From: Malachius bipustulatus
Lineage: Eukaryota > Arthropoda > Insecta > Coleoptera > Melyridae
Reading direction: 5' to 3'
Assembly: GCA_910589415.1 (NCBI GenBank)
Contig: OU342632.1
Location: 36,655,637-36,719,636 of the forward strand
Length of the DNA stretch: 64,000 nt
Below the pieces are notes generated by a model. It was not told where the DNA came from, did not search any database, and saw only the letters and a list, made by a program, of their open reading frames with translations. Below, piece by piece: positions 12,035-23,600 of this stretch. The first letter of the stretch is position 1. Each line of letters opens with the position of its first letter. The position numbers and the translations under genes were made by a program.

Positions 12035-12826
12035 CTTTCTGGTTCACCCTAAAAAGAAGCTTAAAAATATATCTCTAAATAATGACAAAATGACTATTTT
12101 TGGATCGCATTTTTAAGAAAACTATATATTAAGAATAATTCAAACTATTCTAAATATTTATAGATATTTTATTAAATAAAATTAAATAAAATCAAAACCA
12201 AATAAATATTGACAAATTTTAAGAATTCAGACAAATTGAAGACGATTGACGCTATGACGTTGACGGGTGACCACTGACAGTGCGGTTTCACTCGCAAAGT
12301 ATTCTGGATAGGGAACCTGCATTACCGATACTAACGCTTACTATATAGGGTAGCGCATTCACTCGTTGACGTTTACTTAGCACGGTTATGTTTGAACAGC
12401 TGGATGTCATATTTTTGGCACATTTGGTCACAGGCGTAGGTATCAAGTAAAAAAAAAAAAACAAAGTTTGAAAAATTAAACAAATTATTAACACGAAGAG
12501 AAATTGGGGAATCCTCTTTCAGTGGGTATTCAAAACATATTACGGGTTTATAGGATGTACGAAGATTCTACTGTAGACTTCAGTAGAAAAAGCGTCTTTG
12601 GTAGACACACAAATGACAGTGTGATCTTAGTACCCATACTGATCCTTAAAAATAAGATTCATCAAGACGTAATGAAACCTACCTGACAAACTTCCAGGTA
12701 TACGGAAATTCTGAGATCCGTATATTTTCTACAATCTTAACTGTCTGCTGATGGGGTTGGGTGTATTTTTTGTCCGAAAAATCCCAGTAAACAGGTATAA
12801 GTATTGATAGAGCACTATATTGAGCG
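12035..12826. promoter_or_regulatory. Promoter side of the zinc-finger gene
   Basis: Intergenic. GACGT-containing words cluster at 12245-12265. A poly-A run lies at 12449-12461. Short ORFs here have no recognisable product. The position fits the promoter of the - strand zinc-finger gene ending at 12034. Confidence 0.3.
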
Positions 12827-14279
12827 TAACGCCGCGTCCTAGCTGCATCCGGGGACTGCGTTGCGTGCGTTGCGTGCGTGCGTTGCGGGGAACGATTAAA
12901 ATAAAACACATGCAAAGCAATGGGAGTGTCCTCAGTAGACGCGTTTGCCCGCAAAGTCGTACGATAAAACGACACCGCAACGCACGCATTGTTTTAAATT
13001 GAAATATTTAGTTTTTTCATCTGTCAAAATCTTGCGATATTTGCGGCGGGCAGGAAATTTTTTTAATTTCGATTGCCTTCGTGCCAAAGCGAAACATTTT
13101 GTGCAATAAGAGAAATCTATTTTACAAGAACAAGAGTCAAGGTACACTGGGAATGTGAAAATGTCTCGAATTTAGGTTTTTTAAGTAAGTATGAGGTCTA
13201 TTAACTTCTATTGTAGACCTTTTTATATTTTAACCTACCTGCTATTTATCTATCTATCAAATCTATACCTATTTCTATAGATTACTTGCGTCTTATTGTT
13301 TCTTTCTCTTAAGTAACATGTTTCTTTCTGTGATTTTCAAGTCTTTCAAGCTCCAACAACCTACTGGTTTCCAAATTAAAACGTATTTAATCTGAAGCTG
13401 CACCAGAAATAGTTGGATTGGAAACCATTTTCTCGCCCGCACCGCACGCATTCAGTTATAGGACACACTCAAAATTTCTCGTGCGAGTTTGCGTTGCGTG
13501 CGTTCCCCGCATCGCACGCAACGCATTACGCCGTGTCCTAGCTGCATCCGGGTAATGCGTTGCGTGCGATGCGGGGAACGCACGCAACGCAAACTCGCAC
13601 GAGAAATTTTGAGTGTGTCCTAACTGAATGCGTGCGGTGCGGGCGAGAAAATGGTTTCCAATCCAACTATTTCTGGTGCAGCTTCAGATTAAAAACGTTT
13701 TAATTTTGGAAACCAGTAGGTTGTTGGAGCTTGAAAGACTTGAAAATCACAGAAAGAAACATGTTACTTAAGAGAAAGAAACAATAAGACGCAAGTAATC
13801 TATAGAAATAGGTATAGATTTGATAGATAGATAAATAGCAGGTAGGTTAAATATAAAAAGGTCTACAATAGAAGTTAATAGACCTCATACTTACTTTAAA
13901 AACCTAAATTCGAGACATTTTCACATTCCCAGTGTACCTTGACTCTTGTTCTTGTAAAATAGATTTCTCTTATTGCACAAAATGTTTCGCTTTGGCACGA
14001 AGGCAATCGAAATTAAAAAAATTTCCTGCCCGCCGCAAAAATCGCAAGATTTTGACAGATGAAAAAACTAAATATTTCAATTTAAAACAATGCGTGCGTT
14101 GCGGTGTCGTTTTATCGTACGACTTTGCGGGCAAACGCGTCTACTGAGGACACTCCCATTGCTTTGCATGTGTTTTATTTTAATCGTTCCCCGCAACGCA
14201 CGCACGCAACGCACGCAACGCAGTCCCCGGATGCAGCTAGGACGCGGCGTTACCCGGATGCAGCTAGGACACGGCGTTA
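12827..14279. mobile_element. Nearly perfect 1.45 kb palindromic element with TAACGCC termini
   Basis: Left arm about 12827-13527 and right arm about 13553-14252 are inverted copies with only a few differences. A unit reading TAACGCCGYGTCCTAGCTGC occurs at the left end, in the centre (about 13527-13553), at the inner right end, and again in inverted form at 14253-14279. The arms are GC-rich near their ends, with many GCGTGCG/GCGTTGCG words, and include diverged GTGTCCTAACTGAATGCG sub-repeats. The 71-aa ORFs in each arm mirror each other and are not genes. High arm identity implies recent formation or gene conversion. Superfamily uncertain; PIF/Harbinger-like is one possibility. Confidence 0.85.
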
Positions 14280-14626
14280 GGTATGTTCAATTGTTCAATT
14301 GGCATTTAGCCCTTCTTGATGTTTTGCATTCAAAGTAAGATTTATGATTGGTAAGATCAGTCAAATATATATACGTCAAATGTCAACCTTGATTTGTAAT
14401 TTTCTTACACTTTTTTTTTTAAACTATTTGACTATTTGAAAATTTATTTTTCATGAGCGAAGAACAATTTTCAACTCAGTTTTGTGCAATTTTCTTTACA
14501 AAAATGACTTGCAGTTAGGAAAACGGTACTTTTTATTAATGTTACTTCTTATAGAATTTCCATTCCACACAAAGGGCTGCTGTTTTACTGAAAAAAAAAA
14601 CGTTGGGAACTAGGAAGAGGAATAGA
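14280..14626. promoter_or_regulatory. 5' flank of the dystrotelin/dah-like gene
   Basis: AT-rich, no ORF supported. A poly-A run precedes the first in-frame ATG (14627). Assigned as promoter/5' UTR by position only. Confidence 0.3.
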
Positions 14627-17600
14627 ATGAATTCTATGATGAACATGATGGTTCTTCAAGATTCATCCAACAATTCTTCGAATAATCAAAAATTAACGAA
14701 AATAAGTGATAAATTGGAAGAATGTAATTACATCAAGTACCCATCCTATCGAGTAGCCATGAAGCTCCACGTTTTGGAAATTATTTGCAACTGTAAGTAA
14801 AATTTTTCTACATTGCCAGTCTTTTAAACTTCCATATCTTTATATTTTTACAAAAGCCCAATATGAACTTGAACTAGAAATAACACTACTTTTTGGCTAT
14901 TATTTACTGTAGACTGTAGTAGGTAGTAACTGAAACCTGAATATAAATGGTGAGTCAATTTTTTTAACCAAAACTATTAAGGAAAAACCTCCAAAAACAG
15001 GAACCCCAAAGACCTAATGGTAGTTCTATGTACAAACTTATTATATTTTTACCTTCTCCACTTCAACTGTGACCTCTAACAGCTGATTAGTCTTCTCAAT
15101 AAGAGAGGAAAATACGTTAATTATACTGATTTCGCCTATAGATGTACTATAGACACTGTGAGCTAGTACGGGTCTTCACAGTGTGAAGTAACACAGTACT
15201 ACTGAAAATTTGTGGAAACAAGTAACTAAGGGAGATATTTGCTTCGGTAGAACTGTCTTTACCATCACCATTGAGAGCTCATTATCTATTTAACGACATT
15301 TGAAAAATTTTCCTTACCCTTCTCGAATGGGCCATTAGTTTGAGAGTGACCTTAAAAAGGACTGCTGATATGGAGAAAATCCTTTGCCTGTGCGTGTTTT
15401 ACCCATGTTACGTTAACCTGATGTTGCTATTTTCTTTGGCAAATAATTTTGAAGATTCTAGGTGTTAGGTGCCTACCTTAATTATACAGTGATGGAACAA
15501 AATGTCCCCATCGAGTCTTTCTTCACTTTGTTAATAATAATTGAAACTCTCCAACAACTTCATTCGTGGCAGGTCTAATGTAGTTTTTGATCTGTCTTTT
15601 ATAGCTGTTTTAAATGATTTGTGCTTGGTTGTAAAAAAAAGACAGTAGGTAAGTATGATGGCTGTGAGGAAGACAGTATACCCAAACCAAAAGTCTTACC
15701 ATATTGATTGTTTATAATATTTATTTTGGTAATTACTGTTGATGCAACAATTTAATAAAACCGTTCATATTGTTGAATTTTAATTTAAAAAAATGCTGGA
15801 AATTATTGCCTCAGTAAAGAGACTCCAGATTTCTTCAGAAACTGTCATAAAAACCTTGAAAATGAAGATTCTAAGCTGATCATAACAACTCTGATAAACA
15901 TTTTGCATAGACTGGAATGTCCACATACAAACTGTTCTTAAAATCCATCATTACATGAATAACTCGATGAATAATTATTCAAGTCTTAACTTGGACACCA
16001 AAATTGACTCACCCTGTTGTTAATTTTTCTTTTTATTTCCTTCCCACATAGAATTGCCTCGTAAATTATTGATGAACTGATATTGAATTGATGAATTGAT
16101 ATTGATAGAACTGATTGATGAAATTGATAAATTAGTGATGAACACACCACTTTTGAGGTGCAAAAAGAAGAATAATGTTGTTTGTTTTAGTGCAAGAAAT
16201 GCCTCTAACGTTGGTTGAAAGAGTTTTCGATTGTCATAAATTGAAAGCATCTGAAAGTTCGTTATGCTTGAAACATTCAGAACTGCAATCGATGCTTTAT
16301 AATATTTATTACGCCGCAAAAAAACACAACCACTTCCAGGGGGACATGCATGAGACCATAGACCAGATGATTGCAGTTTTGTATGACATTTTTAGCAGGT
16401 AAGTAAACACGAGCAATTGTTTTATTTAAAGGAGTAATATCGTGTTAATTTAAGGAACGGGAAAGGTAGCATTCAGGTGCTTTCTGTCAAACTACTTTTA
16501 GCTGTTTTAAGTAACTCCACTCTCGCCCAGTTTTACTTGTTTCTGTTTAATTTGTGTGCCGATCACAATAATTGTGTTACGAGATCGAGACTGCAGATAG
16601 TTTTGAATAAGATGATGGAAATATTGCGATTTCTACGAGAGGACATCACTTCTGTTAACTCATCACTACAAGATTGTTTTGTGAATGTAAGTATTAAGTA
16701 TGTATTTATTTAGTTTTTTGAGGAAAGTATTTTTTGTTACTTTTTTGAAAATCTTGCTTATTTAATACCTACATAGTTAATTTAGTCACCAGGTTTTGTT
16801 GGTATAAACGAAGGGACGTTTATAAATTGGTTGGAAAACCGTCCGAAAATGTTTTGCTGGGTTCCTGAACTTCATAAGTTAAGAGCTTCTGAAACTGGTG
16901 AGTGTTTCATTCGATTTAATATGGTCCTTGTATGCAAAAGTATTTCTTCTAGAAAGTAGAATGTATCGTAAACATTGGTTATGGTACCAGCACCTTGCAC
17001 CTAACACTACCAAACCTTGATAAAACTAACCTGTACTTGTTTAATGAATTAGATACCCTTTAATAATCCAGTATCTAGTCTTTGATGTTACATGAGATAA
17101 TATATACCCTTAAAAGAATACTAAAATGTAACATAGAAATTAAAGAGACCCTGCTGTTACTAGTTACAGTTACTAACAAAGAAGTAATTTTAAACTAAAC
17201 TAACAATAAATACAATCATTTCGAATTAATATTTCTTTCTAGTTATTCAAGCTCAGAAATGTTCCTGTTGTAAGGAGACCCCCTTGGTGGGTTTAATTTT
17301 CAAGTGTACGAAATGCGCTCACTACTTTCAGTGCCAGCATTGTTACTTTACAGAAAGAATTAGTTATAGGCATAAGTTATCTCATAGAATGAAAGAAATA
17401 TCTGCACAGGTTAGTTCTCTATTCGATTGGCAACCAAATAAATATTTTCAATGCAGAGTGATTCATAATTAGTTTTTGAAATTTTAAGCAGCCAGTTTTG
17501 TCACTTTTTTAATCACTTAAAACAGTTACATCTGACTTGTATTTTTGTCTTCAACAAATAAATATCTTAAAAGGAGCAGACTTTAAAAAATAGAATTTGA

Positions 17601-19214
17601 ATAATAATAATTATTCTACGACTGCTTGAGTAGCTTTTTATGAGATTCTGGATCAACTAAACTTAGTAAATATCTCTTTTGGATTATAGGCTTCTAAAAT
17701 TCCCGGACAATCAAACAGCATTCTGTCCTAGGACAACTGACAAACAAAAAACATTGTAAATTCGCATTTGAGGAAGAAATTTTTTTTGAAAGTCTTCTCC
17801 TCAAACAGGTTATTTTTCAGTATGTCAATCCTCTGTACAAGTACTAAGTAAACGTGTTTTATTGATTCTTTTGTGCCTCCTTGAAGGAGCAATTATTGTT
17901 ACATAAATGAATGAATAGTTTATTATTTTTATGACTCACTCTGTATAAAACATAATTTTTTCTCTGCCACACATAATCTTTATAGTCTGGTATATACACT
18001 TGATTTTCTGCACAACGCACAAAATCTATAGAATATTTTTTATACTATTGTTTGACTTGATGTACTCAGAAGAATTTTCTTCTAGAAATGTTCGAAAAGT
18101 AGACAAAACATCTTGAAAAAGCTGTTGCGGGTATTTCGTTGCTCGTTGGACTCCCACCACCAGGAACCATCAGCTCAACTGCAGACTTTGAGGAAGTAAG
18201 TGATCGCTTTAGATTTGAAACTGGATGTAATTTAAAAATATTTCAGTATTTTTTACAGTACCGATAAAGTTAATCTTTTACATTCGAGACAAGATCTGTC
18301 TGATCTCACCGATCTGCCGTTACAAAATCAGTTGCAAATCGTTATACAGCAGCTGGAATCGCAGAGCAAGGATCTTCAGTTGTTCATGACCACGACTCGT
18401 GATAGTCAAGAAATAGTAAAATACGTGGAAGATTATAGGATTCATGTCGCTTTACAAGTGCAAAGGTTGATTGCTCTGAAGGTTAGTATGTACTTACCCT
18501 TATTTCCTCCTCACTTATTGACTTTGTTTCCTGAGGGTGGTTTTAGTGGGAAGATTTGTTGTACTTATGTAAGTTTTTTTTGCAGAACAATTTTAAAATT
18601 AATGAAGCAACGAGTTTAAAAGTTAAGTTTAGGGAAAATGATCATTCTGACAACCTAAATGTACCGGATCCGGATATGTTACATTTAGCACCCGGAAAGG
18701 TTCATAATGTCGAGTATAACATAGGAGACGAGGGGTATATTTCAAAAAGTGAAGACGTTTATAAATCAAACTCGATAAATACGAAACTGGCGAAATTATA
18801 TGATAACACAAACACCAACACTTCTTGTTTTGGAGGAGGTAACATTTATACTTGTTATAATATTTTCATTCATTAATTTTTTTTTGCATCTCTTTTCAAG
18901 GACATACATCTCATTACCATGAATCAGGAGAAAGTCAACACTATTCAAAAAATTTACAGCTCGGTGGTTTGCATAGTAATTTAGATGATGCTCTTGCTAA
19001 ACTTCAACAGATTTTAGCAAATAATTTTTCTTTGGAAGGTAGGTCTTGTAATTTATTTATTTTGAGTGAATTTTAAGTTTTTTTTGTAGATACTCTTGTG
19101 ATGGATAATGATAAGTTGAAATGCGCCGTATCAGAAGTGGAAGGGATGTTGAGTACGTTCATGGATAATGTTGAAGCAAACAAGGCCGATTCGGGTTTTT
19201 CAGTGAAAGTTTGA
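14627..19214 (+). CDS. dah: Dystrotelin/dah-like protein (dystrophin-family EF-hand and ZZ protein)
   Basis: Ten exons in frame: 14627-14792, 16191-16398, 16455-16686, 16786-16897, 17243-17409, 18086-18195, 18259-18481, 18586-18838, 18901-19038 and 19090-19214; 577 aa. Residues 40-235 match the dystrophin-family EF-hand-like region, for example YPSYRVAMKLHVLE and the block with GTFINWLE and WVPELHKLRASET. Exon 5 encodes a ZZ zinc finger (about 245-290) with CSCC, KCTKC and CQHC pairs. The C-terminal half is partly coiled coil. Dystrotelin relatives in insects include discontinuous actin hexagon, a membrane-cortex protein needed for furrow formation in flies. WW and spectrin repeats are absent, as expected for dystrotelin. 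Exon 7 has a second in-frame acceptor at 18247 that adds four residues. Dystrobrevin is the alternative assignment but is less likely given the length and divergence. Confidence 0.85.
14948..16016. mobile_element. CAGGGTGAGTCAATTTT element in intron 1 of the dah-like gene
   Basis: GGTGAGTCAATTTT near 14949 and its complement with the CACCCTG end at 16000-16016 form short inverted termini about 1.07 kb apart. The interior lacks a coding frame and is not a full palindrome. It makes up most of the 1.4 kb first intron. An old non-autonomous element of the CAGGGTG group is the likely identity. Confidence 0.5.
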
Positions 19215-20623
19215 GCGTCGTTTGGGCCAGATTTTACATTGTGCAATAATATATATCTATGCTTTGTAGGTAATGGAGGTATTTTTTATACATACTTTTG
19301 ATATTGTTTTGTATGATTTTTTCAAATATAATTATTTGAAGCGAGATGTTTGATTTGTTATATTTTAATTACAAAGGGATTAGGTGTGAGAAATAAATAA
19401 ACGATAATATTTAAATAAATATTCAGTAAGTACATAAAATTATTAAAAAAACAAAGGTAGATAAACTATTTGTCAACAATAACATTTAAAGCTAAACCTA
19501 GTAGAGTATAATTATGCTACTACTGAACCTTTTTCCATTAGGAGATCATTTTAAGACCAAAAAATACATAAAAATTTATATTTAGTATCAATTTGATTTT
19601 TTTTGGTCCAATTATTTTCTTATATTTTATGACCCCCTTAACACAATTTACTGCAGGTCTTAACTCAGCAGGGAGAGGGGGTTAAGAATGAACATACCTT
19701 TACTCCCGGGAGTTTAATACTATGGTTTCACCTTCTATAAAAATGTTTCATGGATATTAAGTGGAGCTATAAAATTATAAAATGTTACCTGCGACTTAGT
19801 AAGATTTGAGCTTTTTTTAAGTTCAAAGAACAATTTTTAGGAGTTTGTGATTGATTTTAAGATCTTATCGTCTCAAAATTACCCCCCAATCGATAATAGT
19901 CCGGTTGTAGCATCATACTCTACAAAACATGTCGAACTTTAAAATTCATTATATGTTATAATAAGCATATTTTAGGGTAAGGAATCTTATTGCACCAATC
20001 TTATATACTTTTTATATATAAAAATACAATACGAATGTAACAATAAATTCAAACTTGTTTAAGAACATGTTAATTGCACTGGATAATCACTAGACAACGT
20101 AAGTAAGTCAGAATACTTTTCAGTTCATTTTAATGAATTTAGTAGCAGTAGTGTATGTTTTGAAATATGAAAAAAATTCTGTAACAAAACTAGCTCGTTT
20201 TTCTTTTATTATGGTTATAAATTTTCATGATTTTAATAATTATTCTTGAAGCACATCGATTCTGTAATGATTGTTACAACAGGTGTCCCAAAATCAACCA
20301 AACAAATTTCCAGTTTTTAAATAGAATCCTGACTAAAGATGATTTCAAAGGCACCAATGATTTCCAGAATAAGTGAAAAGTGGACTACATGAGAAGTTTT
20401 AAAATTTCACCTAATACTGTTGTTAAGACCAATAAACTCATATAGTCCAATAATCTCAAAAATTTGTTCGTTAAATAATGGGACAAACCTGTCGTAACTA
20501 AACAACAACAACTGACCTCAGTTAGTTACGAATAATCCAAAGTTCTTTCATACTTTGGCCATTTCTTTTGAACTGTTGCAAAGCAAACATTATAGAACTC
20601 GTACTGCTAAATCACCGATAGAA
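19215..20623. other. Convergent intergenic between dah-like gene and hillarin
   Basis: 3' flanks of two converging genes. An AATAAA-type cluster near 19391-19402 may end the + transcript. One truncated repeat end (CAGGTGTCCC) lies at about 20281. No gene seen. Confidence 0.4.
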
Positions 20624-23600
20624 TTAATTCCTCTTCGACGAGTTTATCAAATATTTGCAACAATGTGTGAGTAGGTGCTTCTCCCCGTTAGAATCATTAA
20701 GAGACGCCATTTCTCTCGTATAAATATCCAGACCGTACTGCCCTTCCTCCGGGAAAGTTATATTGAAAGTAACCATATCGTCAGAGACACTCTGCGACAC
20801 AAACTTGGACAACCTCTTCTCTTCCACCCCGTTCTTATGAAGCGTTGCCATGAAATCGGTCAGCTGGCGCGACATCCTAAACTGGATCTCAAGTTCTCTT
20901 CCCGCAAACACCAGAGCATCCTGTAATTAGCTTAATTAGCTTAACTTAGCCTAGTGAAAGTTAACAGAATTACCTGATGGGTAATTGGTACTAATCCGAA
21001 CAACCTCGTAGCCTTGGTGGGCCCCCATTCACCGCTGGCGCAGTCCGGGAGGGGAACCATCACTGTCTGTAAGTCTTCGCAGCATATCTTGAACTTGCAC
21101 ACGCTCTTGAATTTCATCGGTTCTCCTGTGAGATATTCTTTTGGGGTAACGGCGTTTGCGAATATGTCCAGAAGGAAAGCCCCGCTGCAGGGTGCGTGGA
21201 CTCTGAACGCGACCATATTACTCACTACAGACTAAAAATATCCAAGTTTAAATACAATAATCGGGTGTGTATGGAGGGGTCGGTTCTTACTTGCATTACG
21301 AATCGCTTTAGTGAGACGCTTTCGAAACTATCACCATCGCTGTCGTAGAATTTCAAGTTGTAGTGGAATATGAGACTGCCTTGCATGTGAGAAGGCATTG
21401 CTATTCGTACTGTGGCAGCACCTAGATATTCATAAGATTATTAGACATGTTCAATTATATAATAATGGAGGAATGTTTTTTAGTAAACAATAGTAAATTA
21501 TCAAAGAAATGTAAAAGGTGTACTAAATTTTTTGCAGTAGATCACTAGAATTTTGTTGTATAAAGAAAAACTTGTCTCTTTCTTCATTACAAACATCTAC
21601 AGTGGAGTCTCGTTAATACGAGTCCCAGTGTTTCGAATTTCACAATTTCCATATTGACCGCCTATCAGTAATTTTAACTTAACATAACAAAGAACATTGT
21701 TAAAGTACTTGGCATATAAAATTTTAAAATGAAATCATTCTATTAGAAGCGATTTTATAGTTATACAGGTGTCTGGTAAGTACCTCCTAATTTATAATAA
21801 CAGTTACTGTTCTCTATAGTATACATATAACTAAATTAGGTACATACCTGTGGAATCTGTAAACATGACCGCTTTTGTATTAGGATCCGAGAAATATAAC
21901 CCGTATCGGAAGAACAGGGATCTCACAAACGGAAGCTCTTCGAATTCTTGCAACGATATCGGGTTCTTCAGCAGCTGCCACTCCGATTGCAATGGGAAGA
22001 ATTCATAAATAAATTCTTTCGGATCCGTCAGGAAGTAGTGATCATCGTACTCATATCTGTAAAACATTTTTTTTTCTTGGACAAGACAAAAAAAGGTGAG
22101 ACAGAATTCTTACCTTAAACTATCTGACTTGGTTTTGTTACCGGCTTTTGGGACTTCTTTGGCATTTACTAGATGGCGAGCGCCCCAATTGCACTGTACG
22201 AATCTCCAAGCTCCCGCGACGTAGACCGCATTCCAGGAGTTCCGGAACCTGTTGTCTTCAAACCGAACTCCCGGCTGGTAACCGGCCGATTTCGAGTAAC
22301 CCTTGATTACCACACAATGAAGACCGGCGTAACTGTCATTAATAACAATCGATTAAAATGGTAAACTATCAACCGTTCGATGAAGTTACCTGCATAATCG
22401 TTTAAATAGCACATGGTAGCTTTCCGTTCCATTCTTAATTCCTCTCAGTAGACCCATCGGAGTGTCTCCCCTAAGGTTATCGTCAAAAGACATCGTGTTT
22501 AGATTTTTCACAGTAATCCAGCGGAAAATCGTTCTGGAAAAAAAAAATTATCATCTTTGAATGGTTACGGTTTGTGGTGCAGGTGAAGGGACCCCCTTTT
22601 TGATTGCAGCCCCCACCTACCTGGCCTTCTCAATGTCCGAGCCGCATCTGCCCACCAACTGCCTGACCAAATCCGTGAACGACTTCTGGTCCTCTTGCGC
22701 GACGGAGATGGCAATTTGGTCGATGTTCGCGAACTCGAGCGGGTCGTTGTAGACCTGGAACTTGCTCAAGGCGGGCGGGGCTGGTGCGGGCGCGTGACTG
22801 GGATAAACCTGGAGCTCGTCCGTGTACTCGGACCCGTTCCCGTCGATGTACAGCGACTCGGCCTGCATGTATTCGCTTCGTTTCTCCGCTATCAGCTCCA
22901 GCATTTCGTGGCTTTGCTTTTCCACCAGAGCCGCTGTCGCCGCCCTGTAAAATTACGTTTTATTCCAAGTTCTGGTCAGTTCAAGTTTACCAGTCAACAA
23001 TGTCAAATTTTCTAATGGGAAATTTTTGAAACACAGTTGAAAGTGTTAGACTGAAGCAGATGGAGTTGGAGCAGGAAAAAAAGTGGAAATTCAATGGTTT
23101 TAGTGGAAGTAGAAGTGCTCACTTTGATGAGACAACCTGTATGTATAGACTAGATGAATTTGGAGAGCTTTTGTAATAAAAAAGTCCTCCATAAATTCTT
23201 AAAGAATTCAAAATTTTGTGCAAATATTAGATGAAGCTACAGGAGCACCTTTTGGACAAACCAAATAAGGAGGTATGGACGTACATTCTTATTTGTGAAG
23301 AGTCAAAATTATAAAAAAATGATAATAATTAGAAGTTTAATTGCTTATTGGTTAACTTATACCGCAAACTTTTAGAACTACCAAGCGCCAATAGTCTACA
23401 TTCTAGAAAACGGAAATTTACACCACCAACGATGCTACACGCGGCGTTCATGGCCTCAGCGCGCTGACAACATAGCTAGGAACATTCCAGTATTAAAAAA
23501 TTTGAGCATGGTCACTTTAAGAACTTTTAAGTGAACTAGAGCGTCCTTGATGGCTTATGAATACAGAGGTGACTAATCCATATAAGAAAAATGCGTGCAA

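Noticed and set aside
12932..14147. Two 71-aa ORFs with CxxC-like pairs, one on each strand
   Set aside because: They are the same sequence in the two arms of the 12827-14279 palindrome, without homology to a known protein.
22561..23029. Proline/arginine-rich + strand ORFs
   Set aside because: They are antisense to hillarin exon 5.
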